Source: Chitinophagaceae bacterium (GTDB taxonomy: Bacteria; Bacteroidota; Bacteroidia; Chitinophagales; Chitinophagaceae). Taken from it: a stretch of DNA of 64,000 nt. A program made the position numbers and the translations under genes. Numbering within the stretch: position 1 is the first letter of the stretch; every line of letters starts with the position of its first letter. Under the pieces are notes generated by a model. That model saw only the letters and a program-made list of their open reading frames with translations, did not search any database and was not told the DNA's origin. This document shows positions 1 to 7,854 of this stretch, piece after piece. The stretch is from NCBI GenBank assembly GCA_016719015.1, contig JADKAZ010000007.1, positions 93,018-157,017 on the forward strand. The letters run 5' to 3'.

Positions 1-258
1 AGAAAACCCGTGCAGGTATACTACTACATATTCTGTTTTTGTTTTTAGTGAATCATTAAACCATACTATCCTTGCCTCATTATCTGGTTTTAGTTTATGT
101 TTTGATTCATTTGTCTTGATATAATATTCCAATGCGGTTGCATCAGCAGGTACCGTAGGAAGGTCTTTTGTGTAGTTAGGAGTGGAAGGTTTGGGGCCCA
201 GGAAGTATACGATAATCAGCAATAACAGGATGACACCTAGCCATTTGAGAAATTTCAT
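1..258 (-). CDS. Alpha/beta hydrolase, N-terminal part (runs off the window)
   Basis: This reading frame starts at the ATG ending at 258 and stays open to the window edge, giving 86 residues. It begins with a hydrophobic segment (residues 8-20, rich in Leu/Ile) after a short basic N-terminus, which suggests a signal anchor. The visible part ends in YLHGFS, which matches the oxyanion-loop HG motif that follows the first core strands of alpha/beta hydrolases. The catalytic Ser-Asp-His residues would lie outside the window, so the substrate cannot be judged. The family call rests mainly on that one motif and on the preceding strand VVVYLHG. Confidence 0.55.
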   Translation of the reverse strand, partial: MKFLKWLGVILLLLIIVYFLGPKPSTPNYTKDLPTVPADATALEYYIKTNESKHKLKPDNEARIVWFNDSLKTKTEYVVVYLHGFS

Positions 259-384
259 GTTGCTATTTTGATAAAGCTACGAGAATTTGGAAAATTTCTT
301 TATTTATCTGATAATAGGCAATAAGAAAGGGTGCCTGATTTCTGTCAAGCACCCCTCTTAGAAAGAAATAACTCTTATTAAGAG

Positions 385-1596
385 CTATTTAAAGACAATA
401 AATTTATTATTGATTAGCCCGTTATCTGTATGGATAATCGCAAAATAGACTCCGGGAGTTAAATTTGATATGTCAATGCTAGTTAAACCATCAGTTTTCG
501 TTTTATATCCAGGGGCATACAATCGTCCATTCATATCAATAACCCTGATTTCTTTCAGCCTGGCTTTCGAGTATATATTTATCTCCGAAGAAGCCGGGTT
601 TGGAAAAATCTCAACTACTTTTTTATCAGCCTCTTTAATTGATGTAAATGATTGACCGGTAATATTTTTTTCAGAAAAATTCATCCTGTCAAGTGGTATA
701 ATATCCGGAGGAATAGTCTCGCCTCTGCCAGTGATTGGTGCTGTGCAAGGGTCTGCCGCAGCTATTAACTTAGCTGTTCCTCTGTCTGCACTGACTATGG
801 CTCCCGGGTTAAGGTATATTGCTTTTGAAACAAAATTTCTTCTTACGAATGGAGTGTTTCCGAAGTCTCTGAAAAGATTACAATTAAGATAGGTTAAGCC
901 GGTGTATCTGAATGTATAATTACCTTGCCATCTTGGACCGCCTGGGCTTGCATCACAAAACCAGTCAAAATCACCGTTAATGCACTCTTCCGGAGGAGGG
1001 GGTAATGAGTTGTCAATTATTTGAATGCTATGAATAAGAAAAGAACCCAATGCAATACTTACCGGAGAAGATAGTAGCCATAAATATCCAACAGGTTGAG
1101 TAGGAGTAACTGTGAATTGAGATGTTAGTATTGGTTGTGAGATTATGAAGTTCCAGCTTTGATAAACATTTATGGTAGCCAAATTTCCCTGATCGCATAT
1201 ATCGTCCATGTACTGTGGAAAATTAGTAAGTGCTGCAGTCATACCTGGAATAAGTCCCCCTGGATCTACCGGCCCCCCTGAATGGATTATTTTAACTGTA
1301 TATGATTTATTGGGCTGAAAAAAATAACTCAGTACAAGCCCTTCAGTTCTCTGAGAACCATTGTTTCCAATCCTGGCTTCAAACTTAAATTGCTTGTTCG
1401 TAGCTGAAACGATATTATAGTTTGGAGAACCATGCGAAGTTTTGACCACAACTGGCGCACCACATAACACGCCGTTTAAAAAGGGATTGCAATCAGTTGA
1501 AGGTGGGCAACTAAGGGGTTTTATTAATACATTCTGAGCCCAAACCTTTCCTCCAAATAACAGAACTATCCCTGCGAGTAGTTTAATTATTTTCAT
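385..1596 (-). CDS. Secreted protein with type IX secretion sorting domain
   Basis: The 403-residue protein has a Sec signal peptide (about residues 1-21, ending KVWAQ). Its C-terminal domain of about 77 residues begins VVEIFPNPASSEINIYS and contains DMNGR, LTPGVY and a final basic FIVFK, the layout of the T9SS type A sorting domain. Such proteins cross the outer membrane through the gliding/Por machinery and are released or anchored at the surface. The central part holds several Cys residues (for example near SCPPSTDC and in the ECINGDFDWFCD region) and no domain I recognise, so the cargo function is unknown. The start lies directly next to the stop of the gene at 1597-2439, so the two are probably co-transcribed. 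Confidence 0.85.
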   Translation of the reverse strand: MKIIKLLAGIVLLFGGKVWAQNVLIKPLSCPPSTDCNPFLNGVLCGAPVVVKTSHGSPNYNIVSATNKQFKFEARIGNNGSQRTEGLVLSYFFQPNKSYTVKIIHSGGPVDPGGLIPGMTAALTNFPQYMDDICDQGNLATINVYQSWNFIISQPILTSQFTVTPTQPVGYLWLLSSPVSIALGSFLIHSIQIIDNSLPPPPEECINGDFDWFCDASPGGPRWQGNYTFRYTGLTYLNCNLFRDFGNTPFVRRNFVSKAIYLNPGAIVSADRGTAKLIAAADPCTAPITGRGETIPPDIIPLDRMNFSEKNITGQSFTSIKEADKKVVEIFPNPASSEINIYSKARLKEIRVIDMNGRLYAPGYKTKTDGLTSIDISNLTPGVYFAIIHTDNGLINNKFIVFK

Positions 1597-2439
1597 CTAT
1601 CTGGATTTAAGTCTTTGGATTTCTTCTTTCATACTGTCTATTTGTTGTTGGAGGCTTTGTAAATCTGGTTGGCTCTTTGCCTGCAATAGTTGAATATCTT
1701 TTTGAAGTTTCTGTTTGTCATTATTCAATTGAATAACATATAAAGTAAGCTCTTCAATTTTTTCAAGCAATTTTGCGGTCATTTTCCCCAAATCTACTCC
1801 TTCATTTAAAACTTGATTTGTTGTTGGGATGCCAGGTAAATGTTTATTTTTTTTGATGTACAACTCGAGTTCTTGCAATGACATAAGTTTATAGTCATTA
1901 TTAAAAACAAAATCAGCCCAATCGCTACCTGCTTTTAGTGCAATTTTCACCTTCTCTGTCAAAATACCCGTTTCAACATAAAGCTTATAAGTTCCTGGGG
2001 ATGTCATAGTTGCGGAATTTCCAATAATTACTTTTCCATCATTTTGAATTTTCATCCTTATATTATTCTTGATGTCAGCATCTGTTAAAGTTCCATTAGT
2101 ATTCCCCGTGGTTAATTTATTTGAGAATAGTAAATCTCCAAAAATATTTCCATAAATGACCGTTGCTCCATTATTTGCTCCATCGTTAAAAAATGTCCAA
2201 TTTCCATCTGAATGATTGTTTCTTGCTAGGTTAAAACCTAAATATCCAGTGCCATATCCAATATTTGCTTCACCCCAAGCTGGTCCAAGAGTAACTCTCC
2301 ATGACTGGTTATCGTGGAGGCGAATGTCGCCATCACGGGTTATAAAGTTTATTGTATTTGTAGAACCATTCCATTGTTGGGCAAATAAGCAAAATGGGGT
2401 TACTAAAAGAGAAACGAGGATTAAGCTTTTATGTTTCAT
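1597..2439 (-). CDS. Secreted coiled-coil protein with tail-fibre-like C-terminus
   Basis: This 280-residue protein has a signal peptide (1-21, ending LFAQ). The N-terminal 150 residues look beta-rich. They are followed by YVETGILTEKVKIAL and WADFVF (174-179), LMSLQELELYI, LPGIPT (201-206) and a long Lys/Glu/Gln coiled coil (about 218-280). This C-terminal block recurs in secreted Bacteroidota proteins related to S74-type tail-fibre chaperone ends. No peptidase Ser-Lys dyad can be placed with confidence. The stop is immediately followed by the start of the T9SS protein at 1596, which points to a two-gene transcription unit of surface proteins. A structural role at the cell surface is inferred. 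Confidence 0.7.
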   Translation of the reverse strand: MKHKSLILVSLLVTPFCLFAQQWNGSTNTINFITRDGDIRLHDNQSWRVTLGPAWGEANIGYGTGYLGFNLARNNHSDGNWTFFNDGANNGATVIYGNIFGDLLFSNKLTTGNTNGTLTDADIKNNIRMKIQNDGKVIIGNSATMTSPGTYKLYVETGILTEKVKIALKAGSDWADFVFNNDYKLMSLQELELYIKKNKHLPGIPTTNQVLNEGVDLGKMTAKLLEKIEELTLYVIQLNNDKQKLQKDIQLLQAKSQPDLQSLQQQIDSMKEEIQRLKSR

Positions 2440-2455
2440 GGTTTTCTTTTGTTTG

Positions 2456-3220
2456 TTATAGAATATTTTTTTTAAAATAAAGCATACAGAGATCTCTTTT
2501 ACTCGTGATGGTTTTATCTAATAGTTTTGTAATGGGTAAGAAAATATTTTCTAATATCCTGGAAATCTTACTAATTGGCTCACCTTCTTTTCTTGATTTC
2601 CGATTAAACAGTTTTCTTATTGATCCACAAACAAAGTAACTTGCTTGAATTGGAAGAAAGCGGGTAGATATAAGAGAAAAATTATTTTGATTTAAAAGTT
2701 GTGAATAATATTCTACGGGTCTTCCAAGATTACTTTCATGCCCAATGATCTTTTTTTCTACCCTCTCAAAAAGGATTATATCTGAATTTGAAACCTTACA
2801 AATGCTTTTTATTAATTGCTTAAGATTTGCTTCATTAGTGTTGTGTTGTAAAACTGTTGATGTAAAAACTATATCAAAATAATGATTATCAAAAGGCAAA
2901 GAAACACCATCTGTTTTTAAAATTTGTATTCTATCATTATGTAATAATTTCCTTGAAAGGGCAACCATTTTTTCAGATACATCCACGCCTACAATTTCTT
3001 TACAGTTTTTTCGGCTCAGATAGTCCAAGTTTCCACCTGGCCCCGATCCAACTTCAAGAACTTTTTTATTTTCAAAATTTATTGTGTCAAGAAGTTTTTG
3101 GAATAGCTGCCTTTTATATTTATAATAAGGCTCATCATCACCTGCAAGAAGACTATTAGTATCTCTTTGTTTAATACTATCTGCAACTTTATCCCAATAA
3201 GATTCAACGTTGTACTCCAT
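2456..3220 (-). CDS. Class I SAM-dependent methyltransferase
   Basis: The protein has the Rossmann methyltransferase core. Counted from the Met at 3220, motif I is VLEVGSGPGG (55-64), an acidic motif II VGVD follows at about 77-80, then IQILKTDGVSLPF and the motif IV-like FDIVFTSTVLQH. The frame is open upstream to 3343, but the extra 41 residues are hydrophobic and unlike the family. The start at 3220 (MEYNVESYWDKVADS) matches usual family N-termini and is preceded by an A-rich leader, so I chose it. The C-terminal third is basic. The substrate is unknown; members of this group act on small molecules, lipids or sugars. It lies 16 bases upstream of the secreted-protein pair and on the same strand. 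Confidence 0.8.
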   Translation of the reverse strand: MEYNVESYWDKVADSIKQRDTNSLLAGDDEPYYKYKRQLFQKLLDTINFENKKVLEVGSGPGGNLDYLSRKNCKEIVGVDVSEKMVALSRKLLHNDRIQILKTDGVSLPFDNHYFDIVFTSTVLQHNTNEANLKQLIKSICKVSNSDIILFERVEKKIIGHESNLGRPVEYYSQLLNQNNFSLISTRFLPIQASYFVCGSIRKLFNRKSRKEGEPISKISRILENIFLPITKLLDKTITSKRDLCMLYFKKNIL

Positions 3221-3424
3221 ATTGTTTTTTTCAAAAATAAAGTTTTTTGATCCCATATCAGAAATTTGCAGTACAATAAAACTATTTTCAATTAGCAATG
3301 GGTAAATAACTTTCATCTTCCGCTTTACCTGTAGTTTCCACAAAAGTGTTCCTGACTATCAACAAATAAGGCAAATAGGGCTAAGGCTAACGAGTATTAA
3401 ATATTCGTAATCAACTCTTTTTGA

Positions 3425-3456
3425 TTTGCTCTCCCCGCTTAAATTCAGTACCTTCG
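3425..3456 (+). promoter_or_regulatory. Bacteroidota-type promoter for typA
   Basis: TTTG at 3425-3428 is separated by 20 bases from TACCTTCG at 3449-3456, close to the Bacteroidota consensus TTTG-N19/20-TAnnTTTG. The typA ATG follows at 3479, leaving a very short leader. Confidence 0.55.
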
Positions 3457-3478
3457 CCGCTCGTTTGAAAATAAGATT

Positions 3479-5290
3479 ATGGAGATAAGAAACATCGCTA
3501 TTATAGCCCACGTTGACCATGGTAAAACTACACTGGTTGATAAAATTTTACATGCCACCAAAGTTTTCCGGGATAACCAGGAAACAGGTGAGCTGATAAT
3601 GGATAGTAACGACCTCGAAAGAGAAAGAGGCATTACTATTTTCAGTAAGAACGCCTCTGTTGTATATAAAGACGTAAAGATCAATGTTATTGATACACCT
3701 GGTCACGCCGACTTTGGCGGTGAAGTGGAAAGAGTATTGAAAATGGCTGATGGTGTTTGTTTGCTGGTAGATGCTTTTGAGGGCCCGATGCCACAAACAA
3801 GATTTGTTTTGCAGAAAGCATTGCAGCTAAACCTGAAGCCTATTGTTATTATTAACAAGGTAGACAAACCCAATTGCCGTCCTGATGAAGTTCATGATGC
3901 GATATTTGAATTGTTCTTCAATTTAGATGCAACAGAAGCTCAGTTAGATTTCCCGACTTTTTATGGTTCAGGAAAAAATGGCTGGTTCAATGATTCATTA
4001 GAGCAAATAGAAGGCATCGAGCCATTGCTCGATGGTATTGTGAAATATGTGCCACCACCAAAAGTGAATGAAGGCCCGGTGCAAATGCAGATCACTTCGT
4101 TGGATTATTCTTCTTTTCTTGGCCGGATTGCCGTAGGTAAAGTAAGCCGTGGTGTGTTGAATGAAGGACAGAATATTGTGTTGATGCAAGCTGATGGCAG
4201 CATCAAGAAAACAAAAGTGAGAGAGTTATATGTGTTTGAAGGAATGGGTAAAAAGAAAGTAACAGAAGTAGTAGCGGGTGATCTTTGTGCTGTAGTAGGT
4301 ATTGAAGGATTTAACATTGGCGATACACTAGCTGATGCGGAGACTCCTGAAGCCTTACCGGTGATCAGTGTTGATGAACCTACTATGAACATGCTATTTT
4401 CTGTAAACAACTCACCTTTCTTTGGAAGAGATGGAAAGTTTGTAACATCCCGCCATTTACGGGACAGGCTGATGAAGGAAACAGAAAAGAACCTTGCTTT
4501 AAAAGTAGAAGACAGTGAAGAAGGCGATAGTCTGATGGTTTATGGCCGTGGTATTTTGCACCTTGGTATCCTGATTGAAACAATGCGCCGGGAAGGATAT
4601 GAGTTAACTATCGGTCAGCCACAGGTAATTATAAAGGAAATCAACGGTAAGAAATGTGAGCCATATGAAAACCTGGTAGTGGATGTGCCACAGGAATTTG
4701 CTAGTAAAGTAATTGACCTGGTAAGCCGCCGCAAAGGTGAAATGCTTATCATGGAAACAAAAGGTGAAATGCAGCATTTGGAATTTGAAATACCTTCAAG
4801 AGGGTTAATAGGTTTGCGTACCCAAATGTTGACGGCCACTACCGGCGAAGCAGTAATGGCTCACCGGTTTACTGAATACAAACCATGGAAAGGCCCGATC
4901 CCCGGAAGAGGTAATGGTGTATTGCTTTCCAAGAATACAGAAAAGACAACCGGCTACTCGATAGATAAATTACAAGACAGGGGAACATTTTTTGTGGACC
5001 CTGCTGAAGAGGTATATGCCGGACAGATCATCGCAGAAAATATCAAACCGGGTGACCTGGTGGTTAATGCAACAGAACCAAAAAAATTGACCAACCACCG
5101 TGCAAGTGGCAGTGATGATGCTACCCGTATTGCTCCTAAAACACTGATGACACTGGAAGAATGTATGGAATATATTCAGCAGGATGAGTGTATAGAAGTA
5201 ACTCCCAATTTCATCCGTATGCGGAAAGTGATACTGGATGAAAATGAAAGACTGAAACAAACAAAGAGAATGAGTTCCCAGGCCGTATAA
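3479..5290 (+). CDS. typA: Ribosome-associated translational GTPase TypA/BipA
   Basis: This 603-residue protein has the full length of TypA/BipA, an EF-G-like GTPase that binds the 70S ribosome and helps 50S assembly and stress adaptation. The G motifs are visible: G1 AHVDHGKT (10-17), G2 with RGITI (50-54), G3 DTPGH (72-76) and G4 NKVD (126-129). The G5 position reads YGSGKNG rather than the more common SAKxG form. Domain II, EF-G domains III and V and the TypA-specific C-terminal domain (with GRGNGVLLS) follow. A good promoter lies just upstream and a hairpin terminator just downstream, so it is probably monocistronic. Confidence 0.97.
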   Translation: MEIRNIAIIAHVDHGKTTLVDKILHATKVFRDNQETGELIMDSNDLERERGITIFSKNASVVYKDVKINVIDTPGHADFGGEVERVLKMADGVCLLVDAFEGPMPQTRFVLQKALQLNLKPIVIINKVDKPNCRPDEVHDAIFELFFNLDATEAQLDFPTFYGSGKNGWFNDSLEQIEGIEPLLDGIVKYVPPPKVNEGPVQMQITSLDYSSFLGRIAVGKVSRGVLNEGQNIVLMQADGSIKKTKVRELYVFEGMGKKKVTEVVAGDLCAVVGIEGFNIGDTLADAETPEALPVISVDEPTMNMLFSVNNSPFFGRDGKFVTSRHLRDRLMKETEKNLALKVEDSEEGDSLMVYGRGILHLGILIETMRREGYELTIGQPQVIIKEINGKKCEPYENLVVDVPQEFASKVIDLVSRRKGEMLIMETKGEMQHLEFEIPSRGLIGLRTQMLTATTGEAVMAHRFTEYKPWKGPIPGRGNGVLLSKNTEKTTGYSIDKLQDRGTFFVDPAEEVYAGQIIAENIKPGDLVVNATEPKKLTNHRASGSDDATRIAPKTLMTLEECMEYIQQDECIEVTPNFIRMRKVILDENERLKQTKRMSSQAV

Positions 5291-5314
5291 GCCAACTCAA
5301 TTGTGTAAATAATT

Positions 5315-5341
5315 AAATGCTGTCTCCGGACGGCATTTTTT
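5315..5341 (+). terminator. Rho-independent terminator after typA
   Basis: AATGCTGTC and GACGGCATT form a stem (one T-G wobble) with loop TCCG, followed by a run of T. It lies 25 bases after the typA stop. Confidence 0.7.
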
Positions 5342-5345
5342 ATTG

Positions 5346-5369
5346 CATATACCCTCCACAGGGTATATG
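5346..5369. repeat. Perfect 10-bp inverted repeat upstream of the MORN gene
   Basis: CATATACCCT and AGGGTATATG are perfect complements around the loop CCAC. No T-run follows, so it is not a simple terminator. It lies 42 bases before the start at 5411 and could be an operator or a leader hairpin. Confidence 0.5.
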
Positions 5370-5410
5370 GGCCGCTGGTTCGGATTCTATTTTTATATAA
5401 ATTTCTAAAT

Positions 5411-7492
5411 ATGTTTTCCCGGGCAATCCTTGCAGTGTATTTGATTATATTTTCTTTATGCTCCTACAGTCAATGCCTTAGTGGTGATTGTACAAATGGT
5501 TTCGGAAAATATAAATACAAGAATGAAGATTTGTATGAAGGTTATTTCAAAAACAGTTACGCCAATGGCAAAGGTAAAATGTTGTATTCCGGTGGAGAGG
5601 TATATGATGGTGATTGGGTAAATGGTCTTTGGCTGGGCAAAGGGAAATATTTTTGGAAAGACGGCCGGCGTTATGAAGGGGAAGTAAAGGATGGTTATTT
5701 TGAAGGTGTTGGAATTTTTTATAGTACAGACAGCAGCCGGTACGAAGGCAACTGGAAGGTTGGTAAATATGACGGGCAGGGTAAATATTATTTTAAGAAC
5801 GGAAGACTCTATGAGGGAAACTGGGTAAAGGGAACAAAATCCGGGAAAGGAAAATTCACCTGGACAGATGGCGGCTCCTATGATGGATATTGGAAAGAAG
5901 ATAAGTTTGATGGATTTGGCAAAAGGATTTATGCAGACAGCAGTATGTATGAAGGTGATTGGGTGGCAGATAAACAGGATGGTAAAGGGAAATATATATA
6001 CAACAACGGAGATATATACGAAGGAGGATTTAAAGATGGCAAGAGAAGCGGAACAGGAAAGTACATTACTAAAAAAGATGGTCAGACCTATACAGGAGAA
6101 TATGCAGAAGGACAGGCAGAGGGAAAGGGAAAACTGCTGTTAGCCAATAAAGACAGCTATGAAGGTGATTTTAAAAAAGGATTAGCAGAAGGATATGGGA
6201 TTGGTATCTATGCAGATGGCAAAAAATACGAAGGTCAGTGGAAGAACGGTAAATGGGAAGGTAACGGAAAAACTACCTGGAAGGATGGTGCCACCCACGA
6301 AGGACAATGGATGGCCGGAAAAGCGAATGGAAACGGCACCAAAATTTTTAATGGAGGTGATAAATATACTGGCGAATGGAAAGATGATAAAATAAACGGT
6401 GAAGGAGTATATACATGGAAAAACGGTGATACGTATACCGGTAGCTTTAAGGCTGATATGATGTCGGGCAAAGGGAAGAAAGTATACCAGGATGGAATTA
6501 TCTATGAAGGCGAATGGAGTAGTGGTGTGTATGTTGGAACCGGTGTATTGAGCTGGCCGAATAAAAATAAATACGAGGGAAAATTTGTTGCCGGCATTCC
6601 TTCAGGCAATGGAAAATTTTACCGTAACAATAAACTGTTTTTTGAAGGCTATTTTGATGGCACTTCCACCTATTCAACAGCTAAGAACTGGCTACTGAAA
6701 GACGGAACATATGCCCGCCGTACTATCTATACCGACGGTTCTTTCTTTGAAATCTGGTATCCTGACAATTCCATTTTCTTTGGGAGTATTAAAGACCCCG
6801 GGTATAATGGCAGCATCGCAGATATACAACCCAACGAAGGGTTTATGTTATCTGCGGGTGGAAAGGTGGTTGTTGGTAAATGGGAAAACAAAATCATAAA
6901 AGTCCCAACGTACACTTTCACATTAAAAATGAGTGATGCAGTACCCGATTATGTAAAAGGACGGGCATTACTTGCCTATAAAAAAAATGCAGATGCATTG
7001 ATCGCCTTTAATAAGGCCATTTCGCAAAATATAAAAGAAGACAGCGTCTATTTGTTCCGCGGTACCACTTATGCTGGTTTGAATAAGCATGATTCAGCAT
7101 TGCTGGATTTAAACACCCTGCTTAAAAAACAACCGAAAAGTAAAGAGGGACTCACCTGGAGGGCAAAAGTATTTGCGGCTAAAAAAGATACGGCAGCAGC
7201 ATTGGCTGATTACAATACGTATATAAATTTTTATTCAAAAGATTCCATGGGCTATTGGCAACGGGGAATAATGCACCATAACAAAAAAGATTATGCAAAA
7301 GCTATTGCAGACTATACCAAGGTGTTGGAATTCTCCAAAGGGGCCAATGATAATGTTTATTATTACCGGGGTGTATGCTACGAATTAATCAACAAAAACA
7401 CAGAAGCTTGTGCCGATTTTGAAAAAGCAAAAAAGGTGGGTAATAAAAGTGCGGAGGCCAAGATTAAAAAATTGTGTGTCTCCCCCGGTTAA
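5411..7492 (+). CDS. Secreted MORN-repeat protein with C-terminal TPRs
   Basis: This 693-residue protein has a signal peptide (1-21, ending YSQ) and about 16 tandem MORN repeats of 23 residues between roughly 35 and 420, each of the form YEGxWxxGxxxGxGxxxxxDG. A region without repeats (about 420-500) follows, then four or five TPR-like helical pairs to the C-terminus (for example ALLAYKKNADALIAFNKAI and KKDYAKAIADYTKVLEF). MORN arrays form elongated beta structures that bind lipids or proteins, and TPRs mediate protein contacts. A periplasmic or surface scaffold role is inferred. The gene has its own start region after the typA terminator. The reading frame is continuous despite the repetitive DNA. 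Confidence 0.85.
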   Translation: MFSRAILAVYLIIFSLCSYSQCLSGDCTNGFGKYKYKNEDLYEGYFKNSYANGKGKMLYSGGEVYDGDWVNGLWLGKGKYFWKDGRRYEGEVKDGYFEGVGIFYSTDSSRYEGNWKVGKYDGQGKYYFKNGRLYEGNWVKGTKSGKGKFTWTDGGSYDGYWKEDKFDGFGKRIYADSSMYEGDWVADKQDGKGKYIYNNGDIYEGGFKDGKRSGTGKYITKKDGQTYTGEYAEGQAEGKGKLLLANKDSYEGDFKKGLAEGYGIGIYADGKKYEGQWKNGKWEGNGKTTWKDGATHEGQWMAGKANGNGTKIFNGGDKYTGEWKDDKINGEGVYTWKNGDTYTGSFKADMMSGKGKKVYQDGIIYEGEWSSGVYVGTGVLSWPNKNKYEGKFVAGIPSGNGKFYRNNKLFFEGYFDGTSTYSTAKNWLLKDGTYARRTIYTDGSFFEIWYPDNSIFFGSIKDPGYNGSIADIQPNEGFMLSAGGKVVVGKWENKIIKVPTYTFTLKMSDAVPDYVKGRALLAYKKNADALIAFNKAISQNIKEDSVYLFRGTTYAGLNKHDSALLDLNTLLKKQPKSKEGLTWRAKVFAAKKDTAAALADYNTYINFYSKDSMGYWQRGIMHHNKKDYAKAIADYTKVLEFSKGANDNVYYYRGVCYELINKNTEACADFEKAKKVGNKSAEAKIKKLCVSPG

Positions 7493-7540
7493 ATTAGGAA
7501 AGTGACTAATATTTTGAAGGGATAAAATTAAAATTCATTG

Positions 7541-7548
7541 TACTTTTG
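7541..7548 (+). promoter_or_regulatory. Promoter -7 element (TACTTTTG)
   Basis: TACTTTTG fits the TAnnTTTG consensus and lies 17 bases before the ATG of the 72-residue protein. A TTTG at 7513-7516 is somewhat too far upstream (24-base spacer) for a standard -33 box. Confidence 0.45.
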
Positions 7549-7565
7549 CGTCTCAAATATCAATA

Positions 7566-7784
7566 ATGAAAAAGTGGGCACTTGTACTTTTATTCACCAT
7601 TCAGTATTCACTATTCTCTAATAGTTCGGCTGCCCAATGTTCCATTTGTACTAAAACAACCCAACAACTTGGCGAACAACCCGCCAAAGGCATGAACTCC
7701 GGTATTCTTTACCTTGCTTTTGCCCCTTTTGCCATTGTAGGCTATATCGGTTACCGGTGGTGGAATAATAATAAGGAAGCCTGA
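7566..7784 (+). CDS. Small secreted/membrane protein with CxxC motif
   Basis: This 72-residue protein has a signal peptide (about 1-22), then QCSICTKTTQQLGE, with a CxxC motif right after the predicted cleavage site. A second hydrophobic segment ILYLAFAPFAIVGYIGY ends in the basic tail RWWNNNKEA. The pattern is that of a conserved small Bacteroidota protein anchored in the inner membrane with its Cys pair outside the cytoplasm. The Cys pair could bind metal or be redox active, but no function is known to me. It has its own promoter element, which supports it being real. Confidence 0.75.
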   Translation: MKKWALVLLFTIQYSLFSNSSAAQCSICTKTTQQLGEQPAKGMNSGILYLAFAPFAIVGYIGYRWWNNNKEA

Positions 7785-7854
7785 TACCCATCGGTAAAAT
7801 TTACGACCACTACTTTTTTACATTGCTTACCTTGAGCAGATAAAACACCTGCTT

